Source: CAYYIS01 sp964470965 (GTDB lineage Bacteria; JAAXHH01; JABIQT01). Taken from it: a stretch of DNA of 64,000 nt. Positions 52,514 through 60,966 of this stretch are shown piece after piece. The stretch covers positions 1 to 64,000 of the forward strand of contig CAYYIS010000003.1 of NCBI GenBank assembly GCA_964470965.1, given 5' to 3'. The notes below the pieces were generated by a model. That model ran no database searches. It had not been told where the DNA came from and saw only the letters and a list, made by a program, of their open reading frames with translations. The translations under genes were made by a program, and so were the position numbers. Within the stretch, counting starts at the first letter, position 1, and every line of letters begins with the position of its first letter.

Positions 52514-53548
52514 CTAATTCCCAACCCAGTAGGTCATGAGCGGACGGGAGATGCCCTTGACCTGTATTTCGCCACGAAATCCGCATTGAATTTCGTCTTT
52601 GACTAGATCATAGGTGGATTCGGAGAGAAGAATTTTGCCGGACTGGGCGGCTGTTTCCAAGCGGGCGGCTACGTTCACTTCCTTGCCGATGATGGTGTAA
52701 TCCATCCGGTCCGCACTGCCGAAATTCCCGACGGTGCACTCGCCCGTGTTGACGCCGATGCGCACTTCGATGCCCATCAGTTCGGACTGGAATATCATGT
52801 CTTGGGCCATCCGGACGCACCGAACCGCATCCTCTTTGGTGCCGAGAGAGTTGGGGTCCCCGAAGAACACCATGACGCCGTCTCCCAGATATTTGTCCAC
52901 CGTGCCGCCGTAACGCATAGCGATTTCTGTCATTTTGTTCAGGTAGCGATTGAGCCAGATGGTGACTTTCTGGGGGGGCATCGTTTCCACTTTGGGCGTG
53001 AAGTCGACGATGTCTGAGAAAAAGACTGTTAGCATTTTTTGGTAGGACTCGATTTTTACGTCTTTCTCGCCTTTGAAAATCGATGCGTATACCTGCGGGG
53101 ACAGGTATTTGGCCAGCTTTTCCGCCAGGACCGCCAGTTTGTCTTGTGCCGCTTTCAGCTGGATGTGGTTCCCGACGCGGACGACCAGTTCAGTGGAATT
53201 GAACGGTTTGGTTACGTAGTCAACGGCGCCCACTTCGAATCCTCTGACGATATCGTTGACGCTCGTCTGGGCGGTCAAGAAAATGACCGGTATCCCCTTT
53301 GTCGCGGGGGAAGCCTTCAGACGTTCACAGGTTCCGAATCCATCCATTACCGGCATCGTGACATCGAGCAGGATCAGGGCGGGATGCACCTGTTCCGCCA
53401 GTTCGAGCGCTTGAAGTCCGTTGCCGGCGGCATGGATTTCATAGCCCTCGTTCTCCAGAATGGCCCGTAAAATCTCCTGGTTCGCCACCGCGTCATCTAC
53501 AACCAGAATGCGTAGAGGTTCCCCCGGCAGATACAATGGTTCAGTCAT
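52514..53548 (-). CDS. response regulator with class III adenylate/guanylate cyclase output domain
   Basis: This protein of about 344 residues has a receiver domain (about 10-125) with ILVVDDAVANQEIL, phosphoacceptor in LILLDVTMPVMDGFG, FLTAQ and VDYVTKPFN. After a helical linker (AEKLAKYLSPQVYASIF) comes a class III cyclase domain (about 180-340): metal aspartates in VFFSDIVDFT and DKYLGDGVMVFFGDP, and DYTIIGKEVNVAARLE. Both metal residues are present, so it is probably active and makes a cyclic nucleotide in response to phosphorylation. No cognate histidine kinase is adjacent. The start is ATG 53548 or TTG 53572. A promoter and inverted repeat lie upstream. Confidence 0.88.
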   Translation of the reverse strand: MTEPLYLPGEPLRILVVDDAVANQEILRAILENEGYEIHAAGNGLQALELAEQVHPALILLDVTMPVMDGFGTCERLKASPATKGIPVIFLTAQTSVNDIVRGFEVGAVDYVTKPFNSTELVVRVGNHIQLKAAQDKLAVLAEKLAKYLSPQVYASIFKGEKDVKIESYQKMLTVFFSDIVDFTPKVETMPPQKVTIWLNRYLNKMTEIAMRYGGTVDKYLGDGVMVFFGDPNSLGTKEDAVRCVRMAQDMIFQSELMGIEVRIGVNTGECTVGNFGSADRMDYTIIGKEVNVAARLETAAQSGKILLSESTYDLVKDEIQCGFRGEIQVKGISRPLMTYWVGN

Positions 53549-53626
53549 GTAAAATAGATTGAATTGTGACAAACATTCATATCTATTGACCTTTCAGATG
53601 CTTTGGGTTTTCAAATGACAGAATTT

Positions 53627-53688
53627 GCCGTTTGAATGATGGTAGGCATATTTTATAATTTCAAATGGAAAGTATCAATTGAAACGGC
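53627..53688 (-). promoter_or_regulatory. promoter flanked by an 11-base inverted repeat, upstream of the regulator-cyclase
   Basis: On the minus strand TTGATA (53678-53673) and TAAAAT (53655-53650) are 17 bases apart. The pair is bracketed by gccgtttgaat (53627-53637) and attgaaacggc (53678-53688), which match as an inverted repeat at 10 of 11 positions. A bound repressor or activator could use these arms. Confidence 0.4.
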
Positions 53689-53771
53689 ATTCCTCTTTGC
53701 GTTATTCCTCCAAAATTCACAGTTCTCAATGGCGCATCAGGCATCAGCACGAACGGGGTGTCTCAGAATGT

Positions 53772-53984
53772 TTATTCATGCTTTTCGTTGAGTTTCCGAA
53801 TATCCTGCTTGAGCGTTTCTCCTGATTTACCGGTGATCTGCATCTCCAGCGGCTTTTTCTCCGGTATCTGCTGCCGTGGAGTTGCGGAATACGTAGGTGC
53901 GCCCTGAGCAAACGTCAATTCAGCGCCGGATCTGAAACAGAGATGCGTAAAGGCTTTAACATACGGCCCGCCAGTAACATCCTT
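53772..53984 (-). pseudogene. orphan C-terminal gene fragment
   Basis: A 70-codon frame without a start follows directly after an in-frame TGA. Its product begins DVTGGPYVKAFTHLCFRSGA, continues with a proline-rich, charged stretch (PRQQIPEKKPLEMQITGKSG) and ends with a helix (GETLKQDIRKLNEKHE) at a normal stop. It reads like the C-terminus of a larger enzyme whose main part has been lost, just downstream of the lyase gene and on the same strand. I could not identify the family. Confidence 0.35.
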
Positions 53985-54001
53985 TCACGAGTATTGACTG
54001 A

Positions 54002-56578
54002 TCAGGTCGATACCTGTCTCCCGTCGGCAAACTCAATCCCTTCTTCCATCTCTGTTTCATTAAAGACCTGCAGCATGAACGGCACACCGAAAAACAGGAG
54101 GCTCAGATAAGTAGGGCTCATACCGATGGCACCGTGGCGTTTCGGGTCACCGCTTCGGTCCTGCATGTGTACCAGCAAGCGTAGGATTTCGCGGCCGGTT
54201 TCCAGGTAGCGCCGGTCGCCTGTGAGGCGGTATGCATAGGCTACATGACGGCACAGGATACCGCCGTAATGTTCCTGTAATGCGAATTGGGTATCGAAAA
54301 GATTCGGATAGCCGCAGAACCAGTCCGTAGCCCGCCGGTACACGTCGGCCACATCTTTCCGGCCAGTCAACCGGTGCAGCAGCTCGAGGCCGAGCATAAG
54401 GTAATGGGTCTGGTATCCCTTCTGTTCGTCCCGGGGCAGCACCCGTATCAGTTCCTTGAAACGGCCTCCGAGGGCGTGGAATTCCTCGTCGGTAAAAGGT
54501 TCAGCGCTGCCCATTTCGACCGCCAGTGTGGTTCCTTCCGTGGCCATACCGTAAGGTGCCTGGTCCGGCAGTTTGTCCGGCGTGGAGATCTGAAACCGTT
54601 TGTGCCAGCTTCCGTCCTCGTTCTGCCCCCGCGCAATCGCCTCATAGACTTCTTCCGCACGATTCATGACCCGGATGTCACCGTTGATTTCGTAGACGTG
54701 GAGCAGACCGCGGAGTACGTTGGCAATGCTCCGGAGGCTGAAGCTGTAGGCCGGATCCTCAGTCCACCGGTACCTCATGAAGAAGGCCCCCGCCTCCTGC
54801 AGAACGTCGTAGGTACGCAGATCGCCGGTCAGGTAGTAATAATCCACCCAATTATCGATGAAGGTATGGGATGCGCACGGCTCGTCACTGAAGTGGTCGA
54901 TACTGTGCCGGAAGCAACCGCCGACCATGTACGGCCGGATCGCGTTATGGTGGCATGTGTCCACATCCATGGAATGCCTTGTCATAGCTTCACCCAGGCG
55001 GAAGTACTTTACCTCTCCGGTCCGCAGGTACTGGATCCATACACTGTGCCGCGGGTCCCATTCACTGTTGCACCAGCCCCAGCGACCCCGGAACCTCCAG
55101 TCTTCGTCCACTTCGTCCCACTGGGCGAGTACGTCACCCCGATCAAGAAAACCGTACCAGCGCCCCAGTTCGATGCATCGGGCCATCCAGTCGACGAAAT
55201 CGGTCATCAAGCGTTCGGATGCGGGAAACCGGTCCGAGGCGCGTGGCATGAAGCCGCCGGTTACCTCGCAGTCCGCAGCCCAGGTCGGGTCCAGAGCAGC
55301 ATGCGGCGGGTTCAGCAGCCCATGCAGCTGTTCTATGGCCTGCGTCCGTTTTTCCGACCTGTAGAACGTGACAAAAAACTCCCTTGTTTTCGCGGTTCCC
55401 GTTCCGTCAGAATAAACGCCTTCTCCCTCGTGCCACGCGACGCCTTCGGCGTACCGGGCCAGATTAAGGCGCCTGCCGCTCGGATCCCGCCACAGGTACA
55501 CCGTGAGGCCGTCACCACTACCGCTCGTCTCCAGGGCGCAGGGAAACTCCTCCGCCATATCCCTGAGGGCGACGCCTACGCCGACCTCGTCCCCGTCGAC
55601 GGTGAGCCACCCTTCGGTTCGCTCACCTTCCGAAATCACACGCTGCTCCGCACCCCGATTTCGGTACAGGCGGAAATGGTTGTCGGCGAACTGGGCCAGG
55701 TGGATCGTCTCGTCTGGCGCCAGCGTTCCATCCATCGGCCGTGTGGACGACAAGGCGTACCGAACGGTCCCGTTCAGCGCCACAGGAATATGTATTGCTA
55801 TCTCGTCGATTTCCGTTTCGCGGGGGTTGCACGCCATGACGACCGTATGCAGTACCCGCAGATGAGCCTGCCCGGCATACGCATAGATGCGGGTTGTATA
55901 TCGGAACGGCCGATAGCCGGCATAGTGATGCATCGGAATATCGGCCTCGCAGGCCCCATCACAACGGATCACAGCGCGAAGCGGTCCCGCTTCTTCGATG
56001 CAAACGGAATAAGCATCCGACGCCAGTGAAGCCCGGCAGACACCTCCCATGCCGTATAATTGCCGCTGTGTCCCACCGCTGGTCCCACCTTCGGTGATAC
56101 CCACCCATGCATCGCCCTGCCGTCCGTTCTCCCGTGCATCGTATACGGTATACTCCTCGCTGTCGGATTCCCGGTTCCTGAGGCCAATCTGGTCGATCAG
56201 TCCGTACCGTTTCCGGCCTATCCGAAATGTTAGCGGGCCCGTATCTACTGCGATATACTCGTCCGATTCCTCTAAGTTTATGGTTAGAGCAGTCAGCGGC
56301 GCCGGGTGTTGTTCGTTATAAGACATGGTATAAACGATGGTTGCCCCGGCCGCTACGTCGACCTGAAAATCGATCAGCACCCACTTGACGCTTCCATCGG
56401 GCCATCGGCTGAGCACCCGGAACTGCGCGGGCACATTCGCCCCGTCCGGTGCCGACATCCGCAACCCTACTATTTCGAAAATCACCCCCTGTGGCAAAGG
56501 TGCGCCACGGGTGAGAGGATAGCGGAAACGGCTCAGTCCGTTGGATTCTGTGACAATGAGGGGGATAGATAGATTCAT
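54002..56578 (-). CDS. PL26-like exo-rhamnogalacturonan lyase family protein (PcRGLX/YetA-like)
   Basis: This 858-residue protein has no signal peptide. The N-terminal part (about 1-110) fits a RIFT-barrel domain: LIVTESNGLSRFRYPLTRGA and the PDGSVKWVLIDFQ turn typical of this family. A beta-sandwich follows (about 110-400; VDTGPLTFRIGRKRYGLID). The C-terminal half (about 430-840) is an alpha/alpha toroid with aromatic and His-rich stretches (SEWDPRHSVWIQYLRTGEVK, HHNAIRPYMVGGCFRHSIDH, RHVAYAYRLTGDRRYLETG). It may cleave unsaturated or rhamnose-galacturonate chains in the cytoplasm. The ATG at 56578 lies in a 16-base tandem repeat. A divergent promoter with two palindromes controls it. Confidence 0.75.
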   Translation of the reverse strand: MNLSIPLIVTESNGLSRFRYPLTRGAPLPQGVIFEIVGLRMSAPDGANVPAQFRVLSRWPDGSVKWVLIDFQVDVAAGATIVYTMSYNEQHPAPLTALTINLEESDEYIAVDTGPLTFRIGRKRYGLIDQIGLRNRESDSEEYTVYDARENGRQGDAWVGITEGGTSGGTQRQLYGMGGVCRASLASDAYSVCIEEAGPLRAVIRCDGACEADIPMHHYAGYRPFRYTTRIYAYAGQAHLRVLHTVVMACNPRETEIDEIAIHIPVALNGTVRYALSSTRPMDGTLAPDETIHLAQFADNHFRLYRNRGAEQRVISEGERTEGWLTVDGDEVGVGVALRDMAEEFPCALETSGSGDGLTVYLWRDPSGRRLNLARYAEGVAWHEGEGVYSDGTGTAKTREFFVTFYRSEKRTQAIEQLHGLLNPPHAALDPTWAADCEVTGGFMPRASDRFPASERLMTDFVDWMARCIELGRWYGFLDRGDVLAQWDEVDEDWRFRGRWGWCNSEWDPRHSVWIQYLRTGEVKYFRLGEAMTRHSMDVDTCHHNAIRPYMVGGCFRHSIDHFSDEPCASHTFIDNWVDYYYLTGDLRTYDVLQEAGAFFMRYRWTEDPAYSFSLRSIANVLRGLLHVYEINGDIRVMNRAEEVYEAIARGQNEDGSWHKRFQISTPDKLPDQAPYGMATEGTTLAVEMGSAEPFTDEEFHALGGRFKELIRVLPRDEQKGYQTHYLMLGLELLHRLTGRKDVADVYRRATDWFCGYPNLFDTQFALQEHYGGILCRHVAYAYRLTGDRRYLETGREILRLLVHMQDRSGDPKRHGAIGMSPTYLSLLFFGVPFMLQVFNETEMEEGIEFADGRQVST

Positions 56579-56604
56579 TTTTCCATTGATTCATTTTTCC
56601 ATTG
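56573..56604. repeat. 16-base tandem repeat covering the lyase start codon
   Basis: The unit attcatttttccattg is present twice without mismatch (56573-56588, 56589-56604) and nine more bases of a third copy follow. On the minus strand each unit carries a purine-rich TGGAAAA and an ATG, so the translation start region of the lyase gene is duplicated. Confidence 0.95.
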
Positions 56605-56610
56605 ATTCAT
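56575..56610 (-). other. 11-codon upstream ORF overlapping the lyase start
   Basis: The first ATG after the predicted transcription start (56610-56608) opens MNQWKNESMEK and stops at TGA 56577-56575, overlapping the lyase ATG as ATGA. It is produced by the tandem repeat. It could act as a leader peptide that couples translation, or be incidental. Confidence 0.35.
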
Positions 56611-56616
56611 TTTCAG

Positions 56617-56664
56617 ATTATCATGGAATGATAATTCTTCATACGCAGATTGTCAACCAATCTG
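56617..56664 (-). promoter_or_regulatory. lyase promoter with a palindrome over each box
   Basis: On the minus strand TTGACA (56656-56651) and TATCAT (56633-56628) are 17 bases apart. The -35 box lies inside CAGATTG-tcaac-CAATCTG (56646-56664), a perfect 7-base inverted repeat. The -10 box lies in ATTATCAT-gga-ATGATAAT (56617-56635), a perfect 8-base inverted repeat. Their centres are 29 bases apart. The layout suggests repression by a dimeric regulator, and the same region lies before the divergent gene at 56686. Confidence 0.6.
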
Positions 56665-56685
56665 AAAACAATAGAGGAATCGTAG

Positions 56686-57588
56686 ATGGATGATGTTTTT
56701 TCATTGAAGACCATTACGGTCGAAGGCGTTGCTGACGGGCCGCACGTACTCATTATAGGTGGTGTACACGGGGATGAGTTTGAATCAATGGGGGCTATCA
56801 GGCGGTTGCGAACGATCATAGATCCGTCTGGGTTACGAGGGCGAGTGACCCTGGTGCCGGTGGTTAACGAAGCCGCGTATCTTCGCGGAGAGCGCACAGC
56901 GGAGGACGGACTGGACTTGGCGCGTACCTGTCCCGGACGCCCGGACGGTTCGATCACCGAACGGGTGGCTTACGCGGTCAGCGCCCTGATAAGGGAGGCC
57001 GATTATCTGATCGATCTGCACAGCGGGGGCAACATCATGCAATTTTATCCGACCGTCGGCTATACGCTGCATTCCGATACGGACATCCTGAATGTTCAGC
57101 GGCATATGGCTGAGGTCTTCAACCTGCCCATTGTCTGGGGCACCACCTCCCGGCTGGACGGTCGAACGCTGTCGGTCGCCCGCGACGCCAGGGTGCCGGC
57201 TATATACGCGGAATACATGGGCGGCGGAATGTGCGATCTCTCCGGAATCATCGCCTATACTGACGGCTGCCTGAACGTTTTGGGCGACCTGGGTATGCTC
57301 GACCGTAAACAGCCGGTTCCGTCCACAGAACACGTAGTGGAAGACGCCCGGGGCCAGTCGGGACATATCCAGGTGAATTACCAGGCGCCGATGGATGGTT
57401 TTTTCGCACCCGCCGTGTCGCTCATGCACCCGGTGGTGCCCGGTGATATCCTGGGCACCGTTACCGATATTCTGGGCGACAGGGTGGAAGAAATCGTATC
57501 GGTACACGCCGGGCTTGTCCTGTGTCTCCGGGTCTTCAACAGCGTCCTGGAAGGGGACAGCCTGGGTGCGGTGCTGGAGATAGATTAG
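56686..57588 (+). CDS. succinylglutamate desuccinylase/aspartoacylase-family (M14-type) zinc hydrolase
   Basis: This 300-residue enzyme has the zinc motif HGDEFESMGAIRRL (HxxE) near residue 28, the substrate-binding arginine region PSGLRGRVTLVPVVNE, and the third zinc histidine in LIDLHSGGNIMQF. A beta-rich C-terminal part resembles the AstE/AspA family. Such proteins hydrolyse N-acyl amino acids or similar amides. No signal peptide. AGAGGA precedes the ATG at seven bases. It is divergent from the lyase gene and shares its palindromic regulatory region, so the two are probably controlled together. Its substrate in a polysaccharide context is unclear; deacylation of an N-acylated or ester-linked group is possible. 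Confidence 0.82.
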   Translation: MDDVFSLKTITVEGVADGPHVLIIGGVHGDEFESMGAIRRLRTIIDPSGLRGRVTLVPVVNEAAYLRGERTAEDGLDLARTCPGRPDGSITERVAYAVSALIREADYLIDLHSGGNIMQFYPTVGYTLHSDTDILNVQRHMAEVFNLPIVWGTTSRLDGRTLSVARDARVPAIYAEYMGGGMCDLSGIIAYTDGCLNVLGDLGMLDRKQPVPSTEHVVEDARGQSGHIQVNYQAPMDGFFAPAVSLMHPVVPGDILGTVTDILGDRVEEIVSVHAGLVLCLRVFNSVLEGDSLGAVLEID

Positions 57589-57758
57589 GCGATTTAAATT
57601 TGGATGGAGTGGATTATCTCTGTCGCAGATTTTAATGGCTTGATTCGTTGGTGATGTAATGATTTACAGCACCACGTAGGGGTAGATCGCAATTCATCGT
57701 CCAGCATCCCGATGCCAACAAAAGACATCGGTCCCATACACCTCCCGAGGATAAACCC

Positions 57759-59072
57759 ATGTCCTTTCCTAACATCGTATTCGTTTTTGCCGATCAGATG
57801 CGTGCTCATACCACCGGCTTCAGTGGCTCCCAAGTGCGTTCGCCGTATATGGACCGTATGGCATCCGAAGGGGTTGTGTTCGAGACCGCAGTGGCCAATG
57901 TGCCGGTATGCACGCCGTGGCGTGCAGCGTTTCTGTCGGGACAGTATCCACTGTCCACTGGTATGTTCATGAACGACGTGCGCATGCCGACCAACATACC
58001 GACATTCGGTACCGCTCTCCGGGACGCTGGGTACGACACCGCCTATATCGGCAAGTGGCACCTGGACGGCCCGGAACGGAGCGGATTCACTCCGCCCGGA
58101 CCGCGCCGGCAGGGTTTTGATTTCTGGGCAGTAGGAAACTGTACCCACAACTACCACGAATCCATCTATTATCGTGATACTCCGGAACCCCTTTACTGGG
58201 ACGGATACGACGCAGAGGGCCAGACGACCGTGGCCCTTGATTACATCCGTTCCCATGGCAAGGATAATCCATTCGCGCTTGTTCTGTCGTGGGGACCGCC
58301 ACACAATCCCTATCGTATGCTCCCGGAGCGATACCTGAATATGTATTCGCCTGAAGACATTGACGTACGTCCCAACTGTCCGGAACCTGACTTTGGGGAT
58401 CTGACCGGGTATTACGCCCATGTCACTGCCCTTGACGACCAGCTTGCCCGAATCGGCGGCACGCTGGAGCACGAAGGACTACTCGACAACACCATTTTCG
58501 TATTCACCTCGGACCATGGTGATATGCTTGGCTCCCAGGGCCGCCAGCGAAAGCAGCATCCGTGGGACGAATCGGTGATGGTGCCGTTTGTCATGCGGTG
58601 TCCGGTTCAGGTTTCTCCCGGGCATCGAATCACCTCGCCGTTCAACGTGGTGGACATTTTGCCCACGTTGCTGAGCCTGGCCGGCGTACCGATTCCCGGC
58701 ACCGCCCAGGGCCGGGACCACGCACCGGCGGTGCGCGGCGAACCGTTTGAAGGCAACGATGCGGCCTATACCATGTCCATCGCTCCTTTTGCCGAATACC
58801 GCGGCCAGCCATGGCGCGGCCTGCGTACCGAACGCTATACCTACGCCCGCAACCTGGACGGCCCCTGGCTACTGTATGACAATCAGGAGGACCCGTACCA
58901 GTTGAACAACCTGACCGGCCGCTCGGATGACGGGGGCCTGCAGCAGGAAATGGATTTCCTGCTGCAAGGCCTTATGCAGGAGCGCGGTGACGAACTGATC
59001 CCGGCTCAAGCGTATCTGGACAAGTATGGTTACGAGGTCGATAAGGTCGGAGCCGTGCCTTATGATAATTAA
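57759..59072 (+). CDS. type I sulfatase
   Basis: This 437-residue sulfatase has the first metal aspartate in NIVFVFADQMRAH, the formylglycine motif CTPWRAAFLSG (C-x-P-x-R), GKWHLDGPERSG, and the second metal site VFTSDHGDMLGSQG near residue 250. All core residues for a FGly-dependent sulfatase are present. No signal peptide is seen, so action on imported sulfated sugars in the cytoplasm is likely unless another route exists. GAGGA lies about 7 bases before the ATG. First of three sulfatases in this part of the window; the exact S1 subfamily cannot be fixed by eye. Confidence 0.9.
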   Translation: MSFPNIVFVFADQMRAHTTGFSGSQVRSPYMDRMASEGVVFETAVANVPVCTPWRAAFLSGQYPLSTGMFMNDVRMPTNIPTFGTALRDAGYDTAYIGKWHLDGPERSGFTPPGPRRQGFDFWAVGNCTHNYHESIYYRDTPEPLYWDGYDAEGQTTVALDYIRSHGKDNPFALVLSWGPPHNPYRMLPERYLNMYSPEDIDVRPNCPEPDFGDLTGYYAHVTALDDQLARIGGTLEHEGLLDNTIFVFTSDHGDMLGSQGRQRKQHPWDESVMVPFVMRCPVQVSPGHRITSPFNVVDILPTLLSLAGVPIPGTAQGRDHAPAVRGEPFEGNDAAYTMSIAPFAEYRGQPWRGLRTERYTYARNLDGPWLLYDNQEDPYQLNNLTGRSDDGGLQQEMDFLLQGLMQERGDELIPAQAYLDKYGYEVDKVGAVPYDN

Positions 59073-59529
59073 CATTGGAAGATGAAACGGTTAAGGAGGT
59101 CGCTTGACAGAGAGGCTGAAAGCACTCGAGCACGTTTCTTACCACACGCGGTATAGGGCAGGGGGAGCAGGTACCGGTGGGTGCAACTGCGCAGGGGCGG
59201 CTGGGGCGTGAGACGTTCTAGCTGGATTCTTGGAATGTGAACGACTCCGGCGTTTTCCTGTTCGTGCTCGTTGGAATATTCCAGGAAAAATACCCGTAGG
59301 ACAGATTAGTTCCCCTGGCTTTGACGAAGTGCGAGTTAGTCTTTATATTCAATAATAAGACGGTTGGATATGTTATGCGCGTCCAGAAAGCTGCCGTATC
59401 TGACATGTATCAGTCGAGGATCCCTTTCTCTCTGATGTGGGCGTATTATTCTGCGGTGCACGGCTGACAAGCTATCGTCGTGGAGTTGCGCCTGGGCAGA
59501 GAGGACAGACCTTTTAGCCCGGTGATCAA
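59073..59529. other. 457-base stretch with one possible tiny ORF
   Basis: A TTG at 59104, only four bases after a perfect AAGGAGG, opens a 35-codon frame (MTERLKALEHVSYHTRYRAG and on) ending at 59211. It could be the head of a lost gene. The remaining 300 bases show no frame, tRNA or terminator that I trust. Confidence 0.3.
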
Positions 59530-60966
59530 ATGCCCACTCCCAACCTGCTCTACATTTTCACAGACCAGCAACGCGCCGACACACTCCGGTGCTACGGCAA
59601 TGATCAGATTCAGACGCCTGCCCTCAACGGGCTGGCCGAAGAGAGTTTTGTGTTCGAGAACACCTACGTAAGCCAGCCGGTGTGCAGCCCGTCGAGGGCA
59701 ACCATGTTGACTGGCCTGTGGCCCCACACCGCCGGGGTGCCCGCCTGCAACGTACCTCTGTCTGCCGATGTGCCGACCATAGCCGAGTATCTTTCCGACG
59801 AATACGACTGCGCCTACATGGGCAAATGGCACCTGGGCGATGAGATTTTCCCGCAACACGGCTTTGACACCTGGGTGGGTAGCGAGGATACGTACCGGCA
59901 TTCTTTTTCGGATCCGACACGTTTGCTTCAGCTCAGCCCTTATCACCAGTTCCTTGTGGAAAACGGCTTTGAGCCGGATGTGGAAAACAGGGGCGCACAG
60001 GTCTTTTCTCGTCACATGGCGTCTGGGCTGGAAGAACCGTTCACGAAGGCCACCTTCCTCGGAGATCAGGCAGCGCAGTTCATCCGGGAACGGGGTGATC
60101 AACCGTTTGCGCTTTGCGTCAGCTACCTGGAGCCACATCCGCCGCATACCGGTCCCCTTAACGATCTTTACGATCCCTGGTCTCTGCCCACAGGACCTGA
60201 ATTCATGAAGCCGCCGCCGGACAATGCACCGCTATTCATGCGGCTGATGGCGTCCTATTACATGGCGTCCGAAGAATACGGGTACGACTTGAGGACCGAA
60301 GCAGGTTGGCGGGCCGTCCGGGCGCGCTACTGGGGCAACGTCACACTGGTGGATCGGTCGGTGGGGAAGATCCTGCGTGCCCTGGACGAAAGCGGTCAGG
60401 CGGACAACACCCTCGTCGTGTTCACCAGCGACCACGGTGAGATGGCCGGCGACCACGGCATCCTGGGTAAGACGGTGATGTACGAGGCGTCCGTACGGGT
60501 GCCCATGCTTATCCGTGCGCCCATGCTCGGCAGGGAACAGACAGTGTTCAGCGGCAATTTCAGCCACATCGACCTGGCACCAACAATCCTGGACCTTTTG
60601 GACCAATCCGTTCCGGAACGGATGCAGGGCAGGAGCCGGGTGCCGGTGATGAACGGCACAGAAGATCTCACGGACAACGACGTGTTTATAGAATGGAACG
60701 GGCGAGACGGCCATATACCCGCATCCATCGGCGAGGCCGAAGTGAACCGCAGCATGGGCGAGCCATACCGTACTATCGTAACTGCAGACCGTTGGAAACT
60801 AAACCTTTACACCCGCGGTCAGAGTGAATTGTACGATCTCAACACCGATTCGTATGAAATGAATAACCTCATAGACATCCCCGATCATAACGACCTAATC
60901 CAGGATCTGACCGACCGTATACATCGTTGGCGGGAGGAGACGGGAGACAGGAGTCTTCAACAATGA
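59530..60966 (+). CDS. type I sulfatase
   Basis: This 478-residue sulfatase has NLLYIFTDQQRADTLRCYGN at the N-terminus (metal aspartate), the formylglycine site CSPSRATMLTG, GKWHLGDEIFPQHGFD, and the second metal site VFTSDHGEMAGDHGILGK around residue 300, with all core residues intact. It lacks a signal peptide. GGTGA precedes the ATG. Its TGA overlaps the ATG of the amidohydrolase-2 gene (ATGA), so the two are translationally coupled and probably act on the same substrate or its products. Similar in layout to the sulfatases at 57759 and 62128 but clearly a different sequence. Confidence 0.92.
   Translation: MPTPNLLYIFTDQQRADTLRCYGNDQIQTPALNGLAEESFVFENTYVSQPVCSPSRATMLTGLWPHTAGVPACNVPLSADVPTIAEYLSDEYDCAYMGKWHLGDEIFPQHGFDTWVGSEDTYRHSFSDPTRLLQLSPYHQFLVENGFEPDVENRGAQVFSRHMASGLEEPFTKATFLGDQAAQFIRERGDQPFALCVSYLEPHPPHTGPLNDLYDPWSLPTGPEFMKPPPDNAPLFMRLMASYYMASEEYGYDLRTEAGWRAVRARYWGNVTLVDRSVGKILRALDESGQADNTLVVFTSDHGEMAGDHGILGKTVMYEASVRVPMLIRAPMLGREQTVFSGNFSHIDLAPTILDLLDQSVPERMQGRSRVPVMNGTEDLTDNDVFIEWNGRDGHIPASIGEAEVNRSMGEPYRTIVTADRWKLNLYTRGQSELYDLNTDSYEMNNLIDIPDHNDLIQDLTDRIHRWREETGDRSLQQ

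Noticed and set aside
54287..56029. 580-codon open frame on the plus strand
   Set aside because: It lies wholly antisense to the lyase gene, has low-complexity Pro/Val/His-rich content with no motif and no promoter or ribosome binding site. The long frame is a by-product of codon bias in the real gene.
57594..58472. 292-codon minus-strand frame
   Set aside because: Antisense to the sulfatase at 57759-59072, no domain signature; a shadow frame.
59093..59200. tRNA-Ser-like sequence (GGCTGAAAGCACTCGA)
   Set aside because: No matching acceptor stem, anticodon loop or T-arm can be built around it.
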